Shown: positions 43,942-51,946 of the stretch, piece by piece
How the letters are laid out: each line of letters opens with the position of its first letter
Numbering within the stretch: the stretch's first letter is position 1
Source of the DNA: Collinsella ihumii
GTDB lineage: Bacteria > Actinomycetota > Coriobacteriia > Coriobacteriales > Coriobacteriaceae
Length of the DNA stretch: 64,000 nucleotides
Assembly: GCF_900046475.1 (NCBI RefSeq)
Contig: NZ_FCOU01000003.1
Span: 62,001 to 126,000 of the forward strand
Direction of reading: 5' to 3'
The notes under the pieces: model-generated
What the model saw: the letters and a program-made list of their open reading frames with translations, nothing else
Told to the model about the DNA's origin: nothing
Database searches by the model: none
Translations under genes and position numbers: made by a program

Positions 43942-46900
43942 TTATCCGTTCAGCAGCGCCAGGATATCGTCGCGGCTGAGCGATGTCGAGCGCACGCCCT
44001 CGCCCGAAAGCAGGCCTTCGGCAAGCTCGCGCTTGGACTCCTGCATGGCGACGATGCGCTCCTCGATCGTGTCCGCACAGATAAGCTTGTAGACCGACAC
44101 GTTGCGCTCCTGGCCGATGCGATACGCGCGGTCGGTCGCCTGGTTTTGCGCAGCCAGGTTCCACCACGGGTCGTAGTGGATCACGACGTCCGCAGCCGTG
44201 AGGTTCAAGCCGACGCCGCCCGCGCGCAGCGAGATGAGAAAGACCGGCGCCTCGCCCGCTTGGAACCGCGCGACCAGACGGCGGCGCTCTTCCTTGCTGG
44301 TCGACCCCGTCAGAACAAAACAGGAGACCTTCGCCTGCGCCAACCGGGTGGCGATGATGTCGAGCATCGAGGTGAACTGGGAGAACAGCAGCACCCGATG
44401 CCCGCCGTCGATGGCGCTCGACACCAGCTCGAGGCACATGTCCAGCTTGGCGCTGCCACCCGCGTAGTCCTCGTAGGCAAGCGACGGGTCGCAGCAGATC
44501 TGGCGCAGGCGCGTGAGCTCGGAGAGCACCTGCAGCTTCTTTCTCCCGAACTCCGCCGGCAGCTCATGGGAGATCTGCCGCGCCAGACGGTCTTGATTCG
44601 CCTGATAGAGCTTGAGCTGTTCACCGGCCATGCGCGCGACCAGGATGTTTTCGGTCTTTTTCGGAAGATCGCGCAGCACGTCGGTCTTGAGGCGACGCAG
44701 GATGAACGGAGCGACCAGGCAGCGCAGGCGCTCCGTCGCGCGCTCGTCTCCGCCTTCGACCGGCCCCTCGTACGCCTTGGAAAACGCATCGCGCGAGCCG
44801 AGCACACCGGGCATGAGGAAATCGAAGATGCTCCAGAGCTCGGCCGTTCGGTTCTCGATCGGCGTGCCCGTCAGCGCAAAGCGCACACGGGACGGCAGGC
44901 GCTTGGCGGCACGGGCGACCTGCGTCACCGGATTCTTGATGTATTGGGCCTCGTCGAGGATGACGCGCGCGAACGCTTCCTGCTCGTACAGGTCGACATC
45001 GCGTCGCATCAGGTCGTAGGAGGTCACCAGCACATCGTGGTCGCGCGCCGCAGCGATAAGCTTGCGGCGCGCAGCCTTGGAACCCAGCACCGCGACGACG
45101 TCGAGCGCCGGCGCGAACCGCTCGAGCTCGCTGGTCCAGTTGTACACCAGCGATGCGGGGCACACCACGAGCGTCGTGGCGCTATCGGCCTTATCCGCCG
45201 GAACATCCGCCTTCTCCCCCGCCTCCTTGCGCGCAAGGATATGGGCGATGACCTGCAGCGTCTTGCCGAGTCCCATGTCGTCGGCGAGAATCCCGCCGAA
45301 GCCGAAGCGCTCGAGCATCTCGAGCCAGCGGAAACCGTCCTGCTGATAGGGGCGCAGCACGCCGGCAAGGCTCGCCGGCACCTCGAAATCGGCGTCGGCG
45401 AACGTGTCGAAGTCGCGAATCAGGGCGCGGAACTCGTCGTTGCGCGACAGGCGCAGGCCCGGCGCGTGCCTGAGCAGGCCGTCGACAAACAGCGCGCGGT
45501 TGACGGGCAGGTCGCTCACGCCCGCCGCGAGGTCGGTTGCGTCCACACCCAACCCGTCGGCAAGCTCGCCCACGGCCGCCACGCCTTCGCCCAGGCGCAT
45601 GATGTCGCCGTTTTTGAGGCGCACGAACTTCTGCTTTCGCTTGTACGAGGCGAGATAGGCCACAAGATCGGGAGCCGACAGCCCGCTCGTGTTGACGGCG
45701 ACGTCGAGCAGCCCGCTTGTCACCGTGGCGCGCACCGTCAGATTCGGGCTGTCCTGCACGTGGATGGACCGCAGGCGTTCCGAAAGAAGCACCTCGCCCA
45801 ACTCGTCGAGCTCATGCAGCCCTTCCGTCAGCAGGTTATAGAGCAGCTCGTCATCGTCCTCATCGAACCCGGGCAGGTCGCCGGCCTCGATGATGCCGCC
45901 CGGGAAGATCGCCTCGACCGCATCCATGACGCGGTATTCGGCGGCGCGGTCGCGAACGGGCTCGACCGCGCGCACGGTCGATGCCGGCGGCACCCAGCGG
46001 ATATGCGCGGCCTGACGCTGGGCCTCGCCATACAGCGACGCCTCCCAGGCACCATAGGCGACGGTTGCATCGCAGGCGACGCGGCCGTCATCCAGGCCCA
46101 CCTTGAACGTGAAGATGGGCTCCGGGGGAACGAGCGCATCCAGCTCGGCCGGCGCCTCCAGATCCGTCGCAGCGCGCAGGGCGGGCAGGATGTCGCGACA
46201 GAATGCCGGCAGATCGTGCTGGGCGACATGGAGCTCGATCTGACACGGCAGGATCTGCGCAAGAAACGCTCCCGCACGCTCCGCGTACTCTGGTGAACAG
46301 CGCCACGCATGCTCCTCGTCCAGCAGGTACATCCTGTTACCAACCGCGAACGGAAAGACCGATTTGGGCGCCTTCAAGCTGCATCCGCCATCGGGCGCAA
46401 GCTCCAAACGCGTGTGGATCATCGGATCGCCCGGCTGCACACGAAGCGTGCGCGATGCTCCGCGCGACCCGTACGGGCCATCGTTCGGCTCAAACGTGAC
46501 CGTTGCGCCGTCGAGCAGGTCGAGCATCTCGATCAAGTCGGCTGCGGCCATCGGCAGCTCCTTGATCTCGGTGCCGCTCCCCGCCTCTTGGTACTTCCAG
46601 CGCGAGAGGAACAGCGCCCGCTGGCTCGCGACGACACGCGATACGAGTTTCAGCAGCTCCCGGGCGCGTTCCGTGAACGCCTCGGGCGTATGCGCGAACG
46701 ACAGGTTCTTGCCATAGGTCACCGTGGAGCCGCTGCGCCACGCATCCACGAGCGCGGAGATGTTCATGACGACATACGTGGCGCTTCCGCTGCGCACGCG
46801 CAGCTTGATGCACCAGGTCTGCTCACTCGACGAATAGATGCTGTCGCGGGCAGGCAGGATGGTGGGCAGCAGCTCGACGGGAGCGGTTGCGCCGCGCGGC

Positions 46901-47379
46901 GCACGTCCGAATTCCGATCGAGCACGCCGTGTCCCGGACATGAGGCGAGTCGACTGCTCGTTCAGCAGACGGACGATCTGCGGACTCGTCGGCATCTGTC
47001 GCGCACGACGGGATGCGGGAGCGGAAGCCTTGCGCCCAAGGCGTGCCGCGTAGGCGGGACCGACCCCGTTGCGAGCAAGATAATCGAGCACGAGGGCGAT
47101 CTCATGCTTGCACATGCCGTCATAGTTCTCAGCCGCCGGACAGGTGCAGGAGTAGTCGAGCATATCCCCCGAGTCCGCATCGAGCTGGACATCGGTGCGG
47201 TAGCGCTCCCCATGGGAGCCCTCGACACGGCCGGTCAGCGAAACCGTCGACCCAAGCGATCCAGCCACCAGCTCGAACTTGCCAACCGCACCGCCTTTTG
47301 CCAGCTGCAGCCCCCTGCCGTACGTCGACGACAACGCAGCCTCCGCACGCAGACCCTCGATAATGCGATCGGCATCCAT
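43942..47379 (-). CDS. SNF2/SWI2-family DNA-dependent ATPase with SWIM zinc finger
   Basis: This 1145-residue protein has an N-terminal SWIM finger (CTCPAAENYDGMCKHEIALVLDYL, residues about 72-95), a long middle region and the SNF2 ATPase core. Motif I is LADDMGLGKTLQVIAHIL (near 700), followed by VVCPASLVYNW, the motif II form VILDEAQYIKNP (near 810), and the C-terminal helicase half with VLLFSQFTSMLDIIATRL and QATDRAYRIGQERNV (near 1083). Bacterial SNF2/HepA-like proteins remodel protein-DNA or RNA polymerase complexes. The start at 47379 has GGGGG and excludes an upstream non-coding extension. Confidence 0.92.
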   Translation of the reverse strand: MDADRIIEGLRAEAALSSTYGRGLQLAKGGAVGKFELVAGSLGSTVSLTGRVEGSHGERYRTDVQLDADSGDMLDYSCTCPAAENYDGMCKHEIALVLDYLARNGVGPAYAARLGRKASAPASRRARQMPTSPQIVRLLNEQSTRLMSGTRRARSEFGRAPRGATAPVELLPTILPARDSIYSSSEQTWCIKLRVRSGSATYVVMNISALVDAWRSGSTVTYGKNLSFAHTPEAFTERARELLKLVSRVVASQRALFLSRWKYQEAGSGTEIKELPMAAADLIEMLDLLDGATVTFEPNDGPYGSRGASRTLRVQPGDPMIHTRLELAPDGGCSLKAPKSVFPFAVGNRMYLLDEEHAWRCSPEYAERAGAFLAQILPCQIELHVAQHDLPAFCRDILPALRAATDLEAPAELDALVPPEPIFTFKVGLDDGRVACDATVAYGAWEASLYGEAQRQAAHIRWVPPASTVRAVEPVRDRAAEYRVMDAVEAIFPGGIIEAGDLPGFDEDDDELLYNLLTEGLHELDELGEVLLSERLRSIHVQDSPNLTVRATVTSGLLDVAVNTSGLSAPDLVAYLASYKRKQKFVRLKNGDIMRLGEGVAAVGELADGLGVDATDLAAGVSDLPVNRALFVDGLLRHAPGLRLSRNDEFRALIRDFDTFADADFEVPASLAGVLRPYQQDGFRWLEMLERFGFGGILADDMGLGKTLQVIAHILARKEAGEKADVPADKADSATTLVVCPASLVYNWTSELERFAPALDVVAVLGSKAARRKLIAAARDHDVLVTSYDLMRRDVDLYEQEAFARVILDEAQYIKNPVTQVARAAKRLPSRVRFALTGTPIENRTAELWSIFDFLMPGVLGSRDAFSKAYEGPVEGGDERATERLRCLVAPFILRRLKTDVLRDLPKKTENILVARMAGEQLKLYQANQDRLARQISHELPAEFGRKKLQVLSELTRLRQICCDPSLAYEDYAGGSAKLDMCLELVSSAIDGGHRVLLFSQFTSMLDIIATRLAQAKVSCFVLTGSTSKEERRRLVARFQAGEAPVFLISLRAGGVGLNLTAADVVIHYDPWWNLAAQNQATDRAYRIGQERNVSVYKLICADTIEERIVAMQESKRELAEGLLSGEGVRSTSLSRDDILALLNG

Positions 47380-47505
47380 GGCACGCCCCCTTCCGGTTCG
47401 ATCCCCACAAACTATACCCGACCGCGCGGACATGCACCTGGGCAAGGCCGTACCGCAACGCGGGTACAATAGGGCGATCGAACAATCGCAACGAACGGAG
47501 GCGCC

Positions 47506-47985
47506 GTGTACAAGGCAAAGCAGATGATCGTGATGCGCCGCGACCTGAAGATGCGCAAGGGCAAGATAGCGGCGCAGGCGGGCCACGCCTGCGTAGAGGC
47601 CGTGCTGCTGGCCCTCGTGCGCGATGAGCGCCTTGACGATATCCGCGTGTCGGGGGATGACTGGATCACGCTCACGCCGACACCCATCGCCCTGGAAGAC
47701 GCCACGTTCGATGTCGAAACCGGCGAGATCAGCGCCGATGCTGCCCTATCTCCCCTTGAGGCATGGTTCTCCGAGGGAGTCGCCAAGGTCTGCGTGTACG
47801 TCGATTCGGAGGAAGAGCTACTCGACCTGCACCGCCGCGCGCAAGAAGCCGGCTTCATCTCGGCGCTCGTGCGTGATGCCGGCTACACGGAGTTCCACGG
47901 GGAACCGACCTATACGTGCCTCGCGCTCGAACCGCTCTATCCGGAGCAGGTCGATCCGCTCACCGGGGAGCTGCCGCTGTACTGA
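47506..47985 (+). CDS. pth2: Peptidyl-tRNA hydrolase, Pth2 family
   Basis: This 159-residue protein matches the archaeal/eukaryotic-type Pth2 family: KQMIVMRRDLKMRKGKIAAQAGHACVEAVLLAL, then VAKVCVYVDSEEELLDLHRRAQEAGFISALVRDAGYTEFHGEPTYTCLALEPLYPEQVDPLTGELPLY. It would recycle peptidyl-tRNAs that dropped off the ribosome. The start is GTG at 47506 behind CGGAGG, and GGGTACAAT upstream resembles a -10. A Pth2-type gene in a bacterium is less common than PthA; whether this genome also has PthA is not visible here. Confidence 0.88.
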   Translation: MYKAKQMIVMRRDLKMRKGKIAAQAGHACVEAVLLALVRDERLDDIRVSGDDWITLTPTPIALEDATFDVETGEISADAALSPLEAWFSEGVAKVCVYVDSEEELLDLHRRAQEAGFISALVRDAGYTEFHGEPTYTCLALEPLYPEQVDPLTGELPLY

Positions 47986-48104
47986 GCGGGACCCGCGCGC
48001 GGGATGGGCAAAATCGGGCCCATTACCGTATTAGCCAACCAGCCCGGGCCGGCCGACCGCATCCGGATTACGATTGGTCCGGCCCGCACGGGGCGGGCCG
48101 CCGG

Positions 48105-48266
48105 CGGAGCCGGCAGGCACGAGAGCGCCTGCGCCAAGTGGATCACGGTGTCCGCCGACGCTTTTGAGGTGTCCCTCTGCCGCCGCTCGCACTGCTGGAT
48201 GGTTCTTATCGGCACCTCGGCCAGCTCAGCGAGCTCCGCGCTGCTCCTCTGGAAGTATGTCAGAGC
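48105..48266 (-). pseudogene. Remnant of an XRE-type helix-turn-helix regulator
   Basis: A minus-strand frame retains only the middle of a helix-turn-helix protein (SSAELAELAEVPIRTIQQCERRQRDTSKASADTVIHLAQALSC), as in small Cro/C1-type regulators. The N-terminal first helix and any proper C-terminus are missing, and the frame continues into GC-rich hairpin sequence. No ribosome-binding site fits. It is most likely decayed. Confidence 0.5.
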
Positions 48267-48431
48267 AATACACGTAGGCGATGTGCGATGCACCGCAGGG
48301 CCGATTCCACGCCTCAATACATCCAGTTCGTTGGATAGATTTACCACTTTACCGATATCTGTCTAGTAAAATGGATACAATTGAGATGTCTCCTTGGTTT
48401 ATCTATTTGGTTGGACAGATTGGACTCACCC

Positions 48432-49643
48432 ATGACAAACCAGCCGGTCATCGTCCCGCGCCCCCAGGCAACCGAATGGCTCCTCCGCTGGAAGGACCGT
48501 GACGTCATCAAGGTTGTGACCGGCCTGAGGCGCTGCGGTAAGTCAACCGCGCTCAAGCTGGCCCAGCAAGCCCTTGGCGAATCCGGCGTGGACGAGGGGT
48601 CGATTGTCTCGATTGATCTTGAGCGCATGGGCTTTTCCGCCCCCACCACGCCACAGGAGCTCTACGATTACGCTGTCGCCCGCATCAGCTCCCCGAACTG
48701 CTACGTGTTTATCGACGAGCCCCAGCGCATCAAGGGCTTCGAGCGAGCAGTCGACGCGCTGTACGCACGCGAAGACTGCGACGTTTACGTCACCGGCTCG
48801 AACTCCGATCTGCTCTCGAGCGAGCTTGCCACGCTGCTTACCGGCCGTTATGTTGAGTTCCGGCTCCTGCCGCTCTCGTTCGCGGAGTATCGTGACGCCC
48901 GTGCAGCCCTTGCGGAGGGCGCGGACGATACCGAGCTGCTCAACCGCTATCTCTCGCTGGGGGGCATGCCGTACGCCTCCCTCCTGCCCACCGAGAACGT
49001 GTCCGAGTACCTTGACGGCGCGCTCAACACCATCCTCGTCAAAGACGTGGCGACGCGGCACCCCCGCATCAGCATGCCAGTCCTGCGCGCTCTTCTCGCC
49101 TTTCTCGCCGATAACGTGGGAAATCGCTTCTCGTTCAAAACGATTGCGGACACGCTGACGGCCAACGGCTCAAAAGTCTCCCCAACCACCGTCGGCGAGT
49201 ACCTCGACGCGCTCATGGAGTGCTACCTCGTCTTCAAGGCCGACCCCTATGATGCCAAGGGTCGGCGCCTGCTGCAGCAGGGGGGCAAATACTACCTCGG
49301 CGACCTTGGCTTCAGGCACCTGCTGCTCGGACGCGACGGCAGCGACCTCGGACACCGTGTGGAAAACGTCGTGTACCTAGAGCTGCTGCGGCGCTACCAC
49401 ACGGCGCGCGTGGGGCGCGTGGGAGATTTGGAGATCGACTTCGTTGCCGAGCGCGAGGGCAAGCCGCATTACTATCAGGTCGCGCTGTCCGTACTGGACG
49501 AGGCGACGCTGCGTCGCGAACTGCGTCCACTCGAGCTGCTGGGGGACGCCTACCCCAAGACGCTGCTCACCCTGGACCGCATCGGCGCAACGGACCATAA
49601 CGGCATCGAGCAACGCAACCTCGTTGATTGGCTGCTGGAATAG
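48432..49643 (+). CDS. AAA ATPase with DUF4143 domain
   Basis: This 403-residue protein has an AAA_14 ATPase domain (VVTGLRRCGKSTALKLAQQAL, Walker B CYVFIDEPQRI, sensor YVTGSNSDLLSSELATLLTGRYVEFRLLPLSFAEY). A DUF4143 C-terminal nuclease-like domain follows (HRVENVVYLELLRRYHTARVGRVGDLEIDFVAE). Such proteins are abundant in anaerobes and are often considered mobile or defence-linked; their role is not established. ATG 48432 has only a weak Shine-Dalgarno. Direct repeats GTTGGATAGAT (48329) and GTTGGACAGAT (48411) flank its AT-rich promoter zone. It is the last chromosomal gene before the integrated element. Confidence 0.85.
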   Translation: MTNQPVIVPRPQATEWLLRWKDRDVIKVVTGLRRCGKSTALKLAQQALGESGVDEGSIVSIDLERMGFSAPTTPQELYDYAVARISSPNCYVFIDEPQRIKGFERAVDALYAREDCDVYVTGSNSDLLSSELATLLTGRYVEFRLLPLSFAEYRDARAALAEGADDTELLNRYLSLGGMPYASLLPTENVSEYLDGALNTILVKDVATRHPRISMPVLRALLAFLADNVGNRFSFKTIADTLTANGSKVSPTTVGEYLDALMECYLVFKADPYDAKGRRLLQQGGKYYLGDLGFRHLLLGRDGSDLGHRVENVVYLELLRRYHTARVGRVGDLEIDFVAEREGKPHYYQVALSVLDEATLRRELRPLELLGDAYPKTLLTLDRIGATDHNGIEQRNLVDWLLE

Positions 49644-49849
49644 GTTGGGAGCGCGCTCCTCGGCAGCAAGGCTGCGGCGCTCGTATGAAACGTGTACCGC
49701 TGCAGACTCGTAAAACTTGAGACGCGAGCGAAGTTGCGCGCACAGTCGGACTAAGCGGCTGATCTGATCGGCGGCCGTCGGGAAGCGTGCCCGGCGGCCG
49801 TCGAAGCTGTATACGTACATCCTGATGTATATCTAGGCCTATTGGAACG

Positions 49850-49881
49850 AAAAAAGCTCGGAGGCCATATGACCTCCGAGC
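49850..49881 (-). terminator. Intrinsic terminator of the tRNA-fMet gene
   Basis: On the minus strand GCTCGGAGG (49873-49881 complement) pairs with CCTCCGAGC and is followed by TTTTTT (49850-49855). It lies 11 bases beyond the tRNA 3' end, so it is the native terminator of the tRNA that served as integration target. Confidence 0.85.
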
Positions 49882-49891
49882 TGCAAGTTCT

Positions 49892-49934
49892 TGGTCGCGG
49901 GGGCAGGATTTGAACCTACGACCTCCGGGTTATG
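49892..49934 (-). other. att site: 3' fragment of an initiator tRNA-Met gene
   Basis: The minus strand gives 43 bases of tRNA 3' half starting at anticodon CAT: anticodon-stem CCCGGAGG, T-arm GTAGGTTCAAATCCTGC, acceptor CCCCGCG, then ACCA. The CGCGGGG-type acceptor and CAT anticodon identify initiator tRNA-Met. The 5' half is missing and replaced by element DNA, so this is the duplicated end (attL or attR) left by integration; the intact tRNA should stand at the other end of the element. Confidence 0.8.
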
Positions 49935-49950
49935 ATGAGCTTAAAAAATA

Positions 49951-50100
49951 TCACCTGATAAAGCACCCTGTCACAGTATTTCACCTGATAAATCGCAGTT
50001 TCGCTTTTCACGGTATTTAACCCCATTTCACCCTGTTTCACCGCCTGATGTACATACAATCGTACATACAACTTTGCGAGACTTTCACGGTATTTAACCC
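49951..50100. promoter_or_regulatory. Integrase arm-type and core-adjacent repeats
   Basis: TCACCTGATAAA occurs at 49951-49962 and 49981-49992. TTTCACGGTATTTAACCC occurs at 50006-50023 and again at 50083-50100, with TCACAGTATTT at 49971. CTGATGTACATACAAT occurs at 50045-50060 and again upstream of int at 51392-51407. Repeats clustered between att and a tyrosine integrase gene are what arm-binding sites look like. Confidence 0.65.
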
Positions 50101-51374
50101 TGTTCCACTTGCTCGCGGAGCGCCGTCAGGTCGGTGAAGTCGGTGTAGCGGGACCGGTTCATCTCGGGCGAGTGGCCGAAGTAGGCAGCGCGGCGCTCGA
50201 CCGGCACGTGCTTGTCAGCCCACTCGGAGTTGAGCGTTGTGCGCCACACGTGCGTGCCCACCTCGCGCAGAAGCGGGATGTCGAGCTCGTCTGCGAGCTC
50301 GTCGTAGAACGCGCGGACGGCCTTCTGGCAGTTCCCGCGTTCCCACACCTTGCCGGTCACGGGCGTGGGGAACAGCGGGGTGTCGGGCTCCTTCGGGAGC
50401 CTCCGCAGGCGGCGGCGCAGGCGCTTGACCACGCGCTCGTCGAAGACGGGCACCTCGCGGCCACGCTTGGTCTTCGACGCCTCGGGCAGCACCTCGAGAA
50501 TGAACATGCCGTCGCGCGTGTAGACGTTCTCGCGCTTGAGCAGGCGGCACTCGCCGACGCGAAGGCCGCAGGTGGCCTGCGTGAGCGTCATGTCAATCAG
50601 GTTGAGCCGTTTCGCGGTCATCTGCTCGGCGGACCAGCGCTTTCGCGCGGGTGCTGTCGGATTCATTTTGAGCAGGTGGTTGACCACGCGGCGGCGCTCT
50701 TCCGCGCTCAAGGCCTGCCCGCCCTCGGGCTTGTCCTCGCCGCGGTGCGGCTTGACCATCTCGTCGGGCACCGTGACCTCGAGCGTGAGCGGGCGAAGCG
50801 GGTTCGACGCGATGACCTGCCGGTTGCGCGCGACCTCCATGACGTAGCGGCTCACGATCTTGGCGGCTTGCTTGGCTGACGGGTTGCCGTGATTCACGGC
50901 GATATCCTTAAATACGTTGCTGAGCGTCGCCGGCACGATGGCATCCTTGATGAGCATGCCTTGCGTGCGCTCATGGAAGAGAGTGAGGCAGCGCAGGTAG
51001 CGCGCCTGCGTCCTCGGCCTGAGCGGCGAGGCGTACTCGTTGGCCTTGACGCTCGCGATGCAGACCTTATCGACGAACTCGCCCATGTCGTTGTACATGT
51101 TCCAGTTGCCGCTGCCCGGCAGAAGGTGTAGGTCGCGCAGCTTCCGCGCGTGCGCCCGCGCCTGCTGCGTGCACGCGCGGGTGTCGTTCCCGACCGTGCG
51201 GGTGCAGTGCTTCGATACGGTGCCGTCGAGGTTGATGTACCATTGCATTTCACAAAAGGTCTTCTTGTGCGTGACCTTGTGACCATTGACGGTCTTGGTT
51301 TTCTCCTTGGTGTATTTTCTCGGCTTCGATTCGGCGATGTTGTCTTCGCCGATTTCCAAACGTCGACGTGACAT
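50094..51374 (-). CDS. int: Tyrosine integrase
   Basis: This 426-residue recombinase has an N-terminal arm-binding part (WYINLDGTVSKHCTRTVG), a SAM-like core-binding domain and the catalytic domain. Visible catalytic residues are Arg in TCGLRVGECRLLK, His and Arg in GTHVWRTTLNSEWADKHV, His in YFGHSPEMNRSRYTDF and the nucleophile Tyr in the same segment. Starting at 51374 behind AAGGAG, it points toward the att site. It would integrate and excise the element at the tRNA-fMet gene. It looks intact, so excision could still occur if a partner att remains. Confidence 0.93.
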   Translation of the reverse strand: MSRRRLEIGEDNIAESKPRKYTKEKTKTVNGHKVTHKKTFCEMQWYINLDGTVSKHCTRTVGNDTRACTQQARAHARKLRDLHLLPGSGNWNMYNDMGEFVDKVCIASVKANEYASPLRPRTQARYLRCLTLFHERTQGMLIKDAIVPATLSNVFKDIAVNHGNPSAKQAAKIVSRYVMEVARNRQVIASNPLRPLTLEVTVPDEMVKPHRGEDKPEGGQALSAEERRRVVNHLLKMNPTAPARKRWSAEQMTAKRLNLIDMTLTQATCGLRVGECRLLKRENVYTRDGMFILEVLPEASKTKRGREVPVFDERVVKRLRRRLRRLPKEPDTPLFPTPVTGKVWERGNCQKAVRAFYDELADELDIPLLREVGTHVWRTTLNSEWADKHVPVERRAAYFGHSPEMNRSRYTDFTDLTALREQVEQG

Positions 51375-51424
51375 AGATGCTCCTTAGAGGTCTGATGTAC
51401 ATACAATTCTAGCGCAAAATGCGA

Positions 51425-51453
51425 TTGACGCGTGATGAGCGTAGTGATACATT
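51425..51453 (+). promoter_or_regulatory. Promoter of the element's replication/mobilization module
   Basis: TTGACG (51425-51430) and TACATT (51448-51453) are separated by exactly 17 bases. It points away from int toward the xis-like and primase genes, and begins a roughly 220-base leader. Confidence 0.7.
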
Positions 51454-51479
51454 AAGCGTGAACCGTATACAGCAGGGGC

Positions 51480-51635
51480 GGCGGGATGACCACCCGCTAA
51501 GTCTCGAAGAGCATCGCTCCATAAGCACCGGGGTTCGTCGTCCGGCCGGAGCACTCGCCGACCGCTCGGCACAGAATGTGCAGCGGTGAACCGCGACAGC
51601 GCGGAAGGACTGGCGACCGAGCCCCGCTTTTTGGT
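51480..51635 (+). ncRNA. Candidate structured leader RNA
   Basis: Downstream of the promoter and upstream of the xis-like gene, the sequence folds into several stems. The best is ACCGCT-CG-GCACA-GAA-TGTGC-AGCGGT (51561-51587), followed by CGGTGAACCG and CGCGACAGCGCG. It then ends in CCCCGCTTTTTGG (51621-51633), which looks like a terminator tract. It may be an attenuator or a copy-control RNA. There is no match to a named RNA family, and no computed folding was done. Confidence 0.4.
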
Positions 51636-51682
51636 AAATGTCGAGCTGCCGAAACCGACCCTAGAAGGGGGTGTGGTTTCGC

Positions 51683-51928
51683 ATGTCGACTCCATCGCTT
51701 GTAACAAAGGAAGGTAAGGCGTTCATCGTCAGCATTGACGATCTCGACGCCCTCGCCGTCGACGAGCACCGCGCCGCCGAGATGCTGTCGCTCTCGGTCG
51801 GCACGCTGCGCAATTGGCGCTGCCGTCGCTCGAAGAACGGCCCGAAGTGGGCGCGTCTCGGCGGCCGTGTCGTGTATCCCGTTGAGTGGCTCAAAGAGTG
51901 GTTGAACAGCTGCATTGTGCAGGGTTAA
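51683..51928 (+). CDS. Small helix-turn-helix protein, excisionase-like
   Basis: This 81-residue protein contains a MerR/excisionase-type helix-turn-helix (VDEHRAAEMLSLSVGTLRNWRCRRSKNGPKWARLGGRVVYPVEWLKEWL). It is the kind found in recombination directionality factors and in plasmid replication regulators. It lies between the leader and the primase-helicase gene, transcribed away from int. ATG 51683 follows AAGGGGG at a long spacing. It may act as excisionase or as a regulator of the downstream genes. Confidence 0.75.
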   Translation: MSTPSLVTKEGKAFIVSIDDLDALAVDEHRAAEMLSLSVGTLRNWRCRRSKNGPKWARLGGRVVYPVEWLKEWLNSCIVQG

Positions 51929-51946
51929 TCGAGGGCGGTGCTTCCT

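Noticed and set aside
49377-49820. Minus-strand 147-codon frame overlapping the end of the AAA gene
   Set aside because: It begins MYVYSFDGRRARFP and has an odd lysine/tyrosine stretch, but most of it is antisense to a real gene and its ribosome-binding site is poor.
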